Of a stretch of 64,000 bases of DNA, positions 48,256-56,447 are shown piece after piece. Where the stretch lies: the NCBI RefSeq assembly GCF_001278075.1, contig NZ_CP011340.1, positions 8,305,501 through 8,369,500 of the forward strand, given 5' to 3'. The stretch's first letter is position 1; each line of letters begins with the position of its first letter. Source of the DNA: Streptomyces pristinaespiralis. GTDB lineage: Bacteria; Actinomycetota; Actinomycetes; Streptomycetales; Streptomycetaceae. The notes under the pieces were generated by a model. The model did no database searches and was not told the DNA's origin. It was given only the letters and a program-made list of their open reading frames with translations. The translations under genes and the position numbers were made by a program.

Positions 48256-48509
48256 GCCACAACGACACCATCAAGAAGTTCGTCATCGAGGAATTCCTGC
48301 CCGACCTTGGTGTCCACGAGCTTGCCGACGACCACGACCTGCTCTCCGACGGCGTCATCGACTCCCTCGGCGTGCTCAAGCTCATCGCCTGGGTCGAGGA
48401 CCACTTCCAGCTCGCCGTCGGCGACGCCGACCTGGACCCCGACAACTTCCGCAGCGTGCGCGCCATCGACGCCTTCATCGAGGACGCCCGCCAGGGGGTG
48501 AACAGCTAG
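48252..48509 (+). CDS. Acyl carrier protein
   Basis: 85 aa, ATGA-coupled to the ligase. The phosphopantetheine Ser is in DGVIDSLGVLKL (about residue 38). The D-hydrophobic pattern and length resemble D-alanyl- or amino-acyl-carrier proteins rather than FabC. It probably carries the substrate activated by the ligase and handled by the TrpD-like, cupin and dehydrogenase-like proteins downstream. The next gene begins 2 bp after its stop. Confidence 0.88.
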   Translation: MSHNDTIKKFVIEEFLPDLGVHELADDHDLLSDGVIDSLGVLKLIAWVEDHFQLAVGDADLDPDNFRSVRAIDAFIEDARQGVNS

Positions 48510-48511
48510 CC

Positions 48512-49558
48512 ATGCATCCCGCGCTCACCGGCCTGCTCGCAGGCGCCCCGGTGACCGAGCGCGAGACCTGGAGATCACTGTGGGACCGGCTCGGTGACGG
48601 CACGCTCGAAAAGGAGCAGGCCGTCGCCCTGCTGGCCTCCCTGACCACCAGCCTCCCCGGCCACCAGACCCTTGACGCCCTGCTGGAGTCCCTGCGGGAG
48701 CGCAGAACCACGCCCCCGCCCGGCCCCTGGCCCGGCACCGTCAACATCGTCGGCACCGGCGGAGGACCCGCCACCTTCAACATCTCCACCGCCGCCGCCG
48801 TCACCGCCGCGGCCACCGGCGTACGGGTCGTCAAGACCGGCTCCCGCGCCTACACCTCCAGCCTCGGCTCCGTCGACCTGCTGGAACGGCTCGGGATCCG
48901 CCTGACCGCCTCCTACCGGCAGACCGAGCAGATGCTCGAACAGCACGGCATCGCCTTCGCCGGCCCGTTCGTCTACCCGGCCGAACTGACCCGCCTGGCC
49001 CGCACGGTGGCACCGCTCGGCATGAAACCGTTCGGCCGCTTCCTCAACGCGCTCGGCCCCTTCCTCGCCGACCTGCCGGTCACCGCCCAGGTCACCGGCG
49101 TCAGCGCCGCCATGCCGCTGCCCGTGCTGCGCGAACTCGCCCGCACGTTCACCGGCCGGCGGATCTGGCTGACCTCCAACGACCAGGGCGCCGACGAACT
49201 CCTCGGCTTCGCCGACAACACCGTCCACCTCGACGACGGCAGCGTCCGGCGGCTCCGGCCGGGCGAACTCACCGGCCCCGGCGGCACGTTCGACGCCCTG
49301 CGCCCCGTGCCGCCCGCCGACGCCGCGGACCACTTCCTCGCCGTCCTCGCCGGCACCGCCCACCCCGCCGCCACCGACACCGTGTGCCTCAACGCCGCGG
49401 CCCTCGTCCTCGCCGCCGGCCCTTCGGGCGACTGGCCGAGCGCACTCGCCGCCACCCGCGAGGCCGTCGCCTCGGGCGCCGCCCGCGCCCTGGCCGACCG
49501 GCTGCGCACCGCACCGCGCAGCCCCGTCCCGGCGGCGGGCACACCCGCCGCCCGATGA
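48512..49558 (+). CDS. TrpD-like phosphoribosyltransferase with altered acceptor site
   Basis: 348 aa, normal TrpD length, starting 2 bp after the ACP gene. The nucleoside-phosphorylase-III fold is clear: VGTGGGPATFNISTAAAV (about 79-96), VVKTGSRAYTSSLGSVDLLERLG (about 107-129) and the Mg/PRPP pair in GADELLG. Against the TrpD consensus GTGGD-, KHGNR and the acceptor Arg in PVRR-LG, it reads GTGGG, KTGSR and VAPLG. The PRPP side is kept in part, but the His, Asn and Arg that bind anthranilate are gone. It likely puts phosphoribose on another amine. It is too diverged to be a spare tryptophan gene. Confidence 0.82.
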   Translation: MHPALTGLLAGAPVTERETWRSLWDRLGDGTLEKEQAVALLASLTTSLPGHQTLDALLESLRERRTTPPPGPWPGTVNIVGTGGGPATFNISTAAAVTAAATGVRVVKTGSRAYTSSLGSVDLLERLGIRLTASYRQTEQMLEQHGIAFAGPFVYPAELTRLARTVAPLGMKPFGRFLNALGPFLADLPVTAQVTGVSAAMPLPVLRELARTFTGRRIWLTSNDQGADELLGFADNTVHLDDGSVRRLRPGELTGPGGTFDALRPVPPADAADHFLAVLAGTAHPAATDTVCLNAAALVLAAGPSGDWPSALAATREAVASGAARALADRLRTAPRSPVPAAGTPAAR

Positions 49559-49700
49559 ACCCGCCGCATCCGCGGCGCCCCCATGCCTCCCCGCCGGCCG
49601 CCGGCCGCGGGGCCGGGACACGAGCAGTGGCCGCCGGCCACCCCCGGGTCCTTCCCAGCGTGCGGCACCTCGCCGCACACGACCCAGATCGGAGTTGACC

Positions 49701-50075
49701 ATGATCATTCGCGACATCGAGGACGTGAAGACCGTCGACTGGGGCAACGGAGTCAGCCGCCGATTCCTCCTCGCCTCCGACGGCGTCGGCTACTCGCTCA
49801 CCGACACCGTCGTCCTGGCCGGCACCAAGTCCCGCCTCGAGTACCGCAACCACCTCGAGGCCTGCTACTGCATCGCCGGCTCCGGAGAGGTCATCGAGCT
49901 CGACGGCACCTCCCACCCCATCACCCCGGGCCGCATGTACGCGCTCGACCAGCACGACGCCCACTACCTGGTGGCCAGCCCCCACGAGGACCTGCGGCTC
50001 GTGTGCGTCTTCAGCCCGGCGCTCAACGGCGACGAGACCCACAGTCTCGACGAGCACGTCTCCTCCGCGTACTGA
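49701..50075 (+). CDS. Ectoine-synthase-like cupin cyclase
   Basis: 124 aa, ATG with GGAG at 49691-49694. It aligns along its length with EctC: MIIRDIEDVKTVDWGNG start, YRNHLEACYCIAGSGEV, PGRMYALDQHDAHYL and RLVCVFSPAL. The likely iron ligands of EctC (Glu in NHLEA, Tyr in MYALD, His in HDAH) are all present. EctC closes a ring by losing water between an amine and an acetamide/carbonyl. No ectA, ectB or ectD lie nearby, so the protein probably cyclises an amino-ketone or amide of this pathway. A 142-bp gap separates it from the TrpD-like gene. Confidence 0.85.
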   Translation: MIIRDIEDVKTVDWGNGVSRRFLLASDGVGYSLTDTVVLAGTKSRLEYRNHLEACYCIAGSGEVIELDGTSHPITPGRMYALDQHDAHYLVASPHEDLRLVCVFSPALNGDETHSLDEHVSSAY

Positions 50076-50105
50076 TGACGCGAAAACCGTGAAGGCGGTC
50101 AACCA

Positions 50106-51251
50106 GTGATCCGATGGAACACCGAGCAGACCGAGTTCCGCGAAGGTCTGGCACGGTGGGGTGAGGCGCTCAGCGCCGACCACATAGAACTGGACGAGCA
50201 GGCCACGTTCTCCTGGGACAAGTGGAAACTGATCCAGAAGACCGGCATCCTCGCCCTGCCCTTCGAGGAGGAACACGGCGGCCTCGGCCAGTCCCTCCTC
50301 ACCACCATGTACGTCCTCGAAGGACTCGGGGAACACTGCCAGGACGCCGGCCTGAACTTCTCGGTGACCACCACCCTGGCCAGCACCGGCATCCCCCTCA
50401 CCCGGTTCGGCACGCCCGAACAGAAAGAGAGGTACCTGCCCCTGATCTCCTCGGGCGAGGCGATCGGCGCCCACGCCATCACCGAGTCCGAGGGCGGCTC
50501 GGACGCGATGGCGATGACCACCCGCGCCGAACGCGACGGCGACCACTTCGTGCTGAACGGCAGCAAGACGTTCGTCAGCAACGGTCCCGTCGCCGACGTG
50601 TTCGTCGTCTACGCCCGCACCCGCCCCGACGGCGGAGCGCTCGGTGTCAGCGCGTTCCTCGTGGACCGCGACACCCCCGGCCTCACCGTCGGAAAGCCGA
50701 TCAAGAAAATGGGCCTGCGGACCTCGCCGTTGAGCGAGCTCTACTTCGACGACTGCCGGATCCCGAGGACCCGTGTCCTCGGCCGGGTCGGCGGCGGGTT
50801 CATCGTCCTCGACCACGTGATGAAACGGGAGGTCCTGTTCTCCTTCGTCGTCAACGCGGGCGAGATGCAGCACCGGCTGGACCGCTGCCTCGAGTACGCG
50901 AAGACCCGCCGTTCCTTCGGCAAACCCATCGGCTCCCACCAATCGATCGCCAACAAGATCGTCGATACCAAGATCGGCCTGGAGACAGCCCGCAAATGGC
51001 TGTACGACACCGCCCAGCGCCTCGACGACGGCGAGAACGTCACCATCGACCTGGCCATTGCCAAACTCCTCACCAGCCAGGCCAACGTGGCCAGTTCCCT
51101 GGCCGCCGTGCAGATCTTCGGCGGGCACGGATACATGTCCGAGTACGGGCTCGAGCAGGGCGTGCGCAACGCGGTCGGCGGCACGATCTACTCGGGCACC
51201 AACGAGATCCAGTACAACCGCATCGCCTCGATGCTCGGCCTGGGCACGTGA
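50106..51251 (+). CDS. Acyl-CoA dehydrogenase-like flavoprotein, catalytic Glu replaced
   Basis: 381 aa, GTG start. ACAD fold with ITESEGGSDAMAM (flavin loop, about 125-137), VLNGSKTFVSNGP, RRSFGKPIGSHQSIA and QIFGGHGYMSEYG. The usual catalytic glutamate in the YEGT-type motif is Ser here (TIYSGTNEIQYN), and the alternative position used by isovaleryl-CoA dehydrogenases appears to be Lys. It may therefore be an oxidase, hydroxylase or non-classical dehydrogenase acting on an ACP-bound substrate. It is the last gene of the operon, with a hairpin directly behind. Confidence 0.85.
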   Translation: MIRWNTEQTEFREGLARWGEALSADHIELDEQATFSWDKWKLIQKTGILALPFEEEHGGLGQSLLTTMYVLEGLGEHCQDAGLNFSVTTTLASTGIPLTRFGTPEQKERYLPLISSGEAIGAHAITESEGGSDAMAMTTRAERDGDHFVLNGSKTFVSNGPVADVFVVYARTRPDGGALGVSAFLVDRDTPGLTVGKPIKKMGLRTSPLSELYFDDCRIPRTRVLGRVGGGFIVLDHVMKREVLFSFVVNAGEMQHRLDRCLEYAKTRRSFGKPIGSHQSIANKIVDTKIGLETARKWLYDTAQRLDDGENVTIDLAIAKLLTSQANVASSLAAVQIFGGHGYMSEYGLEQGVRNAVGGTIYSGTNEIQYNRIASMLGLGT

Positions 51252-51256
51252 CACCG

Positions 51257-51278
51257 TCCCCGCCCTCCGGGGCGGGGA
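51257..51278. terminator. Hairpin terminator after the oxoamine synthase operon
   Basis: Inverted repeat TCCCCGCC (51257-51264) / GGCGGGGA (51271-51278) with a 6-nt loop starts 6 bp after the stop, between convergent genes. It probably ends transcripts from both sides. Confidence 0.75.
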
Positions 51279-51282
51279 ACCG

Positions 51283-52881
51283 TCACCCGCCGGCCTTTGC
51301 CACCGCGGCCGCCGCACCGGCCGCGGTACCGGCCTGCGCCTCCGCGGCCCGGCCGGTGCGGGCCAGCAGATCGAGGACGACGGCGGCGGTCCAGCTGAAG
51401 CCGGTCGCCCCGCGCGCCTGCCCGGTGTGCGGATCGACGTACTCGGCGAAACCGGAACCACCGGCGGAGGCGAGCACCGCCTGCTCCAGGGCGTCGGCCA
51501 GGCCGGTCTCGCCGTGCTGCCGCAGCCCCCGCTCCAGGAGCCAGTTCACGTTGAACCAGGCCGGCCCGCGCCAGTAGCGGGACGCGTCGAAGGCCCGGCC
51601 GCGCAGGTCGTAGCTGGGCACCAGCCCACAGGCCGTACCGAGCCCGAAATGCGGCCCCGTCATGGTGCGCACCAACGCCTGCGCGACGGGCCCGGGAAGC
51701 GAGGGAAGCGCCAGCGGCAGCAGACCGGTGACGCTCCTGTCACGCACCAGGGTGCCGGTGCGCACGTCCCGGCACAGGAACAGCCCGGCCTCCTCGTCCC
51801 ACAGCCGCTCCACCAGCGCGGCGGTCAGACGCCGCGCCCGGGACCGGTGCGGTGCGGCGTCCCGCCCCAGCTCGCCGGCGATGGCCGCCAGGGCGTTCTC
51901 CGACAGGGCGAGCAGCGCGTTGAACCCGGGGTCCTCGACGACGAACGCGTGCTCCGTGCCCGCGTCGCGGTAGCCGTGGTCCCGGTAGTGCGCGGCCAGC
52001 GCGACATAGCGGCCGTAGTCCAGATCGGTGGGCCGGTCCGCACGGTCGCCGTGCCCGAGGTCGGCCCGTCGGAAGGAGCCGGCCGGGGCCGGCTCCACAC
52101 GGTCGAGGGGCTCGTCCCAGCAGGGGCTGTTGTCCATGCCGGGCTCCCACGGGTGGAGCACGGCAGCCAGCCCGTCGCCGCCGAAGTCGCGGCAGCGCCG
52201 CAGATAGTCGTGCCAGGCCACCAGCGCCGGCCAGGCGCGCTCCAGGAAGCCCCGGCGGCGCGAGAGGTCCGGATCGCTGCGGTGGACCAGCCAGGCGGCC
52301 AGCGCGTGCACGGGCGGCTGCACGATGCCGGACGTCTCGGTCGCGGCGGGGGCGCCCGCCGCCCGTCCCGCCGTGGAGGACCGCCAGAAGTCGGGGCTCG
52401 GGAAGTACGCCCCGAGCGGCACGGCCGGGTTGAAGACGATGTGCGGGACGCGTCCGTCGTCCCACTGGGCGGCCAGCAGCGTCTCCAGTTCGCGCTGGGC
52501 ACGCTCGGGCGACAGATGACGCAGCCCGATGGCGATGAACGCCGAGTCCCAGCTCCACTGGTGCGGATACAGGGCGGGGGAGGGGACGGTCGAAGCTCCC
52601 GTCCAGTTGCCCAGCAGCACCTCGGCGGCCCGCCGGCGCAGCTCCTCGAGCCCGGCGGCCGGGGCGGTCTGCGACGGCCCGGTCTGCGGCGGGATCCCGG
52701 TCTGCGACGGCCCGGTCTGCGGAGGCTCGGTCTGCGACGGCCCGGTGACCTGCGGGGGGCCGGCCTGCGGCGGGACGAGAGCGCTGCGCGGCCTGGAAGC
52801 GTCGACGGGAAGCTCACCGGGCGGCCGGGGCGCCTTGGGAGCGGCCTGCCCGGGAACGAGCGGGCCGCGGACGCGTTCCAC
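51283..52881 (-). CDS. GH63-type glycoside hydrolase (glucosylglycerate hydrolase/MGH-like)
   Basis: 532 aa from a GTG with GGAG upstream; a start as far as 52986 is possible. The first about 70 residues are a Pro/Gln/Thr linker with repeated GPSQT units. The six-hairpin catalytic domain follows (YPHQWSWDSAFIAIGLRHL, AQWDDGRVPHIVF, VQPPVHALAAWL, PGMDNSPCWDEPL, YWRGPAWFNVNWLLERGL). This layout matches glucosyl- or mannosylglycerate hydrolases of GH63 and not classical trehalase. Role: turnover of a compatible solute or storage sugar. It is convergent to the biosynthetic operon and may not belong to it. Confidence 0.78.
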   Translation of the reverse strand: MERVRGPLVPGQAAPKAPRPPGELPVDASRPRSALVPPQAGPPQVTGPSQTEPPQTGPSQTGIPPQTGPSQTAPAAGLEELRRRAAEVLLGNWTGASTVPSPALYPHQWSWDSAFIAIGLRHLSPERAQRELETLLAAQWDDGRVPHIVFNPAVPLGAYFPSPDFWRSSTAGRAAGAPAATETSGIVQPPVHALAAWLVHRSDPDLSRRRGFLERAWPALVAWHDYLRRCRDFGGDGLAAVLHPWEPGMDNSPCWDEPLDRVEPAPAGSFRRADLGHGDRADRPTDLDYGRYVALAAHYRDHGYRDAGTEHAFVVEDPGFNALLALSENALAAIAGELGRDAAPHRSRARRLTAALVERLWDEEAGLFLCRDVRTGTLVRDRSVTGLLPLALPSLPGPVAQALVRTMTGPHFGLGTACGLVPSYDLRGRAFDASRYWRGPAWFNVNWLLERGLRQHGETGLADALEQAVLASAGGSGFAEYVDPHTGQARGATGFSWTAAVVLDLLARTGRAAEAQAGTAAGAAAAVAKAGG

Positions 52882-53319
52882 CAGGGAGCTCCAGATGCTC
52901 GGGACCGCACACAGCGGAGGACAGCGACAGGGTATGCGTCGCCCCCGCGGGAAATCACCACCCCCGCACAGTGACATTCCCGACATAAGCGCCCCGCGGG
53001 TGCACGGTCCGCCCCTCACGCCCCGGGCGGCCCGCCCGCGCGTCCGGCCGGGGCACCACGCGCCCCGCAACGCCGGCGCAACACCTCGGCCCCCCACCCC
53101 GCCCGCACCCCCCGCGCGCCGGGCGGACAGGCCCGCGGCCCCCTTGCACCCCGCTTGCCCCCGGCGCGCTTTGCTGCCCTGAAGGCGCCCGGCCGCTCCG
53201 GCGCACCGCCCGCGCCCTCCACCGGCACTGCGCCCCCGCTCATGTGCGCCGGTCCACCCTGCCTTCCGGGCGGCCGGGCCGGCGCACCGCACCGCACCTC
53301 TCGCACGCGAAGGAGCACC
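52882..53319. other. Divergent intergenic region
   Basis: About 440 bp between the divergent hydrolase and TrpC-like genes. Extremely GC-rich; open frames here are compositional. A good ribosome site (GAAGGAG, 53308-53314) precedes the TrpC-like ATG. No promoter could be read by eye. Confidence 0.4.
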
Positions 53320-54021
53320 ATGACGTCGTCCCGCTTCATCGAAGCCCTGCTCGGCGCCGAACGCCCCCTGGTCATGGAGGTCAAGCGGCGCGACGCGCAC
53401 GGCATCGACCTCATGTCGGGCCGCACCCCCGCCGACATCGTCGCCGGCTACGAGGCCGCCGGCGCCCCCTGCATCTCCGTGGTCACCGGACGCTGGTTCG
53501 GCGGCACCCCCGACCTGCTGCGCGACGTCGCCCGGCTCACCGAACTCCCGCTGCTCCAGAAGGACTTCATCACCCGCCGCGACCAGCTCGAGACCGCCAG
53601 GGCCCTCGGCGCGTCCGCCGTGCTGCTCACCGCCGCCCTGCTGCCCGCCTCCAGCATGCGCTCCCTGGTCACCGCGGCCCTGCGCACCGGCCTCACCCCG
53701 TTCGTCGAGATCACCGGCGAGGCCGAGCTCGAACACGTCCCGCACGCCGACGAGTGCGTGATCGCCGTCAACAACAAGGACATCAAGACCCGCGAACAGG
53801 ACAGTGGCGACATCGGCCGCAGCCTGGCCCTGCTGCCCGCCCTGACCGCCGCCGGCACCCCCTGCCCGGTCAGCGCCAGCGCGATCGACACCCCCGAGAC
53901 CGCCGCCCGCCTGCTGCGGGCCGGCTACCGGGGCCTGCTCATCGCCACCGCCCTGCTGCGCACCGAGGACCTGCACGCCTGGCCCACCGTCAGCGGCACC
54001 CGCCATGCCCCGGCCGCCTGA
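53320..54021 (+). CDS. TrpC-like (indole-3-glycerol-phosphate synthase fold) enzyme with altered active site
   Basis: 233 aa, shorter than typical TrpC (about 250-270) because the N-terminal extension is missing. The barrel and several catalytic positions are recognisable: VMEVKRRDAHG (Glu and Lys of strand 1), LLQKDFIT (catalytic Lys), FVEITGEAELE (Glu) and VIAVNNKDIKT (Asn). The strand-7 AESGI motif reads SASAI, so its glutamate is lost while a Ser remains. A changed decarboxylative ring closure on a non-anthranilate substrate is plausible, in step with the altered TrpD-like protein at 48.5 kb. Its end overlaps the hydrolase gene by 17 bp. Confidence 0.8.
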   Translation: MTSSRFIEALLGAERPLVMEVKRRDAHGIDLMSGRTPADIVAGYEAAGAPCISVVTGRWFGGTPDLLRDVARLTELPLLQKDFITRRDQLETARALGASAVLLTAALLPASSMRSLVTAALRTGLTPFVEITGEAELEHVPHADECVIAVNNKDIKTREQDSGDIGRSLALLPALTAAGTPCPVSASAIDTPETAARLLRAGYRGLLIATALLRTEDLHAWPTVSGTRHAPAA

Positions 54022-55069
54022 ACCGCCCCCCGCCGCGCCCGCGCCGCCCCGGGCGGCAGCCACCCCCGTACCCGCGCCGTCCCGGGTCCCGGCGACGCCC
54101 GCGCCCGCCCCGCTACGGCCGGCCACTCCCGTACCCGCCGCCCGGCCGGGGCCGGAGGCCCCCGCGGACCGGACCGCCGCGGATCAGGGCGTCGCGGACG
54201 GGACCGCCGCGGACCAGGGCGTGCGGATCGAGGAGATCACCCTCGACGCCGGCGCCCTTCAGCTGTCCGCCCTGTACGCGAGACCCCACCCGGCCGCCGG
54301 GGAGCCACGGGCCGTCGTCGTCGCCGTCCACGGGCTCGGCATGCACGCCCGCTACTTCCACTCGCCCGCCCACCCCGACCTGTCGCTGCTCACCCTCGCC
54401 GCGCGTCTCGGCCACCCGGTCCTCGCCGTCGACCGCCCCGGCCACGGCCGCCTCGGCCACCGCCACCCGGACGGCCAGCCGCTCGCCGAGCAGTCCGCCA
54501 CCCTGCACCGGGCCCTCGCCGCGTTCGCCCGCGAACACCCCACCGGCGCCGGTTTCTTCCTCCTCGCCCACTCCTACGGCGGAAAGCTCGCCCTGCACGC
54601 CGCGGCCGACGACACCGCCGGCACCCTGATCGGCCTCGACATCTCCGGCCTCGGCCACCACTACGCCCCCGCCGCCCGTGGCTTCCCCGCCACCCTCGGC
54701 GGCGGCGCCTGGGGCCTCAACTGGGGCCCCATGCACCTCTATCCGCCCGGCACCTTCCAGGGCGCCCGCGCCCTGATGGCCCGTACCCCGCGCCACGAGG
54801 AACACGACCCCGGCCCGCCCTGGCCGCTGCGCTACCGGCAGCTCGCCCCCCGCGTGCGGGTCCCCGTACGCCTCACCTTCGCCGAGCACGAACAGTGGTG
54901 GCACACCGACGACGCCGCCCTCACCGCGATGGCCGCCCGCCTCAGCGCCTCGCCCCGGGTCCGCGTCGACCGCCAGGACGCGGCCGGCCACAACATCAGC
55001 CTCGGCTGGGCCGCCCGCCCCTACCATCTGCGGGCCCTCGCCTTCCTCGAGGAGTGCCTGCGCCCCTGA
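54005..55069 (+). CDS. Alpha/beta hydrolase with Pro/Ala-rich N-terminal extension
   Basis: 354 aa. The first about 75 residues are low-complexity Pro/Ala/Thr; the true start could be later. The hydrolase domain shows VVAVHGLGMHARYF, VDRPGHGRLGHR, the nucleophile elbow LLAHSYGGKLAL and a C-terminal DAAGHNISLGW with the His. Oxyanion and lid regions resemble lysophospholipase/esterase members. It is translationally linked to the TrpC-like gene, so it likely works on the same product. The reaction cannot be told from sequence. Confidence 0.8.
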   Translation: MPRPPEPPPAAPAPPRAAATPVPAPSRVPATPAPAPLRPATPVPAARPGPEAPADRTAADQGVADGTAADQGVRIEEITLDAGALQLSALYARPHPAAGEPRAVVVAVHGLGMHARYFHSPAHPDLSLLTLAARLGHPVLAVDRPGHGRLGHRHPDGQPLAEQSATLHRALAAFAREHPTGAGFFLLAHSYGGKLALHAAADDTAGTLIGLDISGLGHHYAPAARGFPATLGGGAWGLNWGPMHLYPPGTFQGARALMARTPRHEEHDPGPPWPLRYRQLAPRVRVPVRLTFAEHEQWWHTDDAALTAMAARLSASPRVRVDRQDAAGHNISLGWAARPYHLRALAFLEECLRP

Positions 55070-55122
55070 CCGGGCCGTCGGGGCATGCCCGCCCGTGCCT
55101 GACCGCCTCGCCCGCGCACGAC

Positions 55123-55160
55123 GCTGCCCCGGCCCCCCTGTCACAGGGGGCCGGGGCAGC
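55123..55160. terminator. Strong bidirectional hairpin
   Basis: A perfect 15-bp inverted repeat (55123-55137 and 55146-55160) with an 8-nt loop sits between two convergent genes, 54 bp after the hydrolase stop and 17 bp before the end of the minus-strand gene. Confidence 0.88.
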
Positions 55161-55176
55161 AGCGTGTGCCGACCGG

Positions 55177-55815
55177 TCAGGACACCACCCGGTTCACCAG
55201 CTCGTCCCGCATCCGCGCCGGTATGCCCGGCGCGAACTGCCGCAGATAGTGCGACAGATGCAGGTCCGTGTTCACCAGGAACGGCAGGTCGAACACCAGC
55301 AGCCGGCGCACCGCCAGCAGCGGCACCGGCGAACGCAACGGCCGGAAGTCCTCGTTCCACAGGCCCGGTTCCGCGCACACCGGATGGAACTGGCCGATCA
55401 TCAGCCCCTCGGCGACGAACTCGTCCTTCGCCGCCCGCTGGAGCGCGTCCAGCGGCGCCGAGTCCGTGCGGTCCAGACGCGGCAGGACCATCAGCAGCGT
55501 GAGCAGCTCCCGCTCCTCCGTGTCCAGGTCCACCGCCAGCTTCTCGTACCAGACCCGCAGATGCGCCACCGCGTCCGCGAGCCCGGCCCGGTCCGTCCCC
55601 GCCGCCGGCACGGCCAGCAGGAACAGGTCACGGCGCAGCGACGGCTGCGTGTACGGGCACACGGGGCCGCTGCGGCCCAGCGCCGGATGCCCGCTCACCA
55701 GGAACTCGCGACTCCACTCCAGCACCTCCCGCAGCGGCCCGGCATGCTCCGGAGGCACCATGTCCTGCTCCACCTCGGAGGGGGAGTAGATCCTCAGCGT
55801 CTCGTCGCCCCTCAT
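55177..55815 (-). CDS. Hypothetical protein, possibly DUF6875-like
   Basis: 212 aa, starting at an ATGA overlap with the acetyltransferase gene. A CPYT-containing segment (GPVCPYTQPSLRRDLFLLAVPA), a tryptophan-rich helix (LRVWYEKLAVDLDTEERELLTLLMVLP) and GQFHPVCAEPGLWNEDF are conserved-looking features. I recall a DUF6875 family of this kind in natural-product loci but cannot confirm it. Function unknown. Coupling with a GNAT gene suggests a shared role. Confidence 0.7.
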   Translation of the reverse strand: MRGDETLRIYSPSEVEQDMVPPEHAGPLREVLEWSREFLVSGHPALGRSGPVCPYTQPSLRRDLFLLAVPAAGTDRAGLADAVAHLRVWYEKLAVDLDTEERELLTLLMVLPRLDRTDSAPLDALQRAAKDEFVAEGLMIGQFHPVCAEPGLWNEDFRPLRSPVPLLAVRRLLVFDLPFLVNTDLHLSHYLRQFAPGIPARMRDELVNRVVS

Positions 55816-56447
55816 CGCGGGTCCCTCCACAGCGGCTCCAGCGACGGCCCGCCGTCCGGCAGGGTGAGCGCCGGCCCGGCCGGGGTGAAGCCGTGCCGCA
55901 GACACGCCGCCCGCCCGCCGGGAGAACTCGCCTCCGCGTACACACCCACGCCCCGCGCGTCCGCCCACGACGTCACCTCACCCACCAGCGACGACAGCAC
56001 ACCGGCGCCGCGCGCCCGGGGGGACACCGCGCCGAACGCCAGGTAGTAGTGCGGCCGGCCCACCGGATGGTGCTCCGCCTGCAGCGCGCTGATCACCGAC
56101 AGCCGGGCCGCGTCCTCGCCCAGCACCTCGGCGAACTGCCGCCCGTAGGCGTCATGGTGCCGCTCCACCTCCTCCCAGCCGCCCGGCGGCAGGAAGGTCA
56201 TCACCGCGTCCCGCCCGGCGGTGGTGCGCACCGCGTCGAACGCGAACGACATGGAAAGGAACACCCGGAAGAAGCCGGGCAGCACCGCGGCGCGGCGCCC
56301 GTCGTCGGGAACGATCCACCGGGTGAGGGGATCATCGAAGAAGGCATCGGCCAGCAGCGCGGCCAGCACATCGGAATCGGCCCGCGACGCGGGCCTCCCG
56401 ACACGTGCCGGCACCACCGGAACTGTTGACGAGGACAAGGGACCCAT
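55812..56447 (-). CDS. GNAT-family N-acetyltransferase
   Basis: 211 aa. The acetyl-CoA signature is in HYYLAFGAVSPRARGAGVLSSLV (about 133-155), and the C-terminal strand RHGFTPAG is typical. The N-terminal DADxxAxLLADAFFDDPLTRW pattern is the common entry of this group. The GGAGGG site touches the ATG, so a GTG about 10 codons in could be the real start. It might modify an amine of the product or give self-protection, but no substrate is evident. Confidence 0.8.
   Translation of the reverse strand: MGPLSSSTVPVVPARVGRPASRADSDVLAALLADAFFDDPLTRWIVPDDGRRAAVLPGFFRVFLSMSFAFDAVRTTAGRDAVMTFLPPGGWEEVERHHDAYGRQFAEVLGEDAARLSVISALQAEHHPVGRPHYYLAFGAVSPRARGAGVLSSLVGEVTSWADARGVGVYAEASSPGGRAACLRHGFTPAGPALTLPDGGPSLEPLWRDPR

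Noticed and set aside
48512..49558. TrpD- and TrpC-like genes as a simple tryptophan supply for a Trp-containing peptide
   Set aside because: Acceptor-binding residues are lost in both, trpE/trpB partners are absent, and the neighbours handle ACP-bound substrates.
52660..52770. Short repeats of CGGTCTGCGACGGCC as a possible CRISPR or regulatory array
   Set aside because: They are in frame and encode the repeated GPSQT linker of the glycoside hydrolase; spacers are absent.
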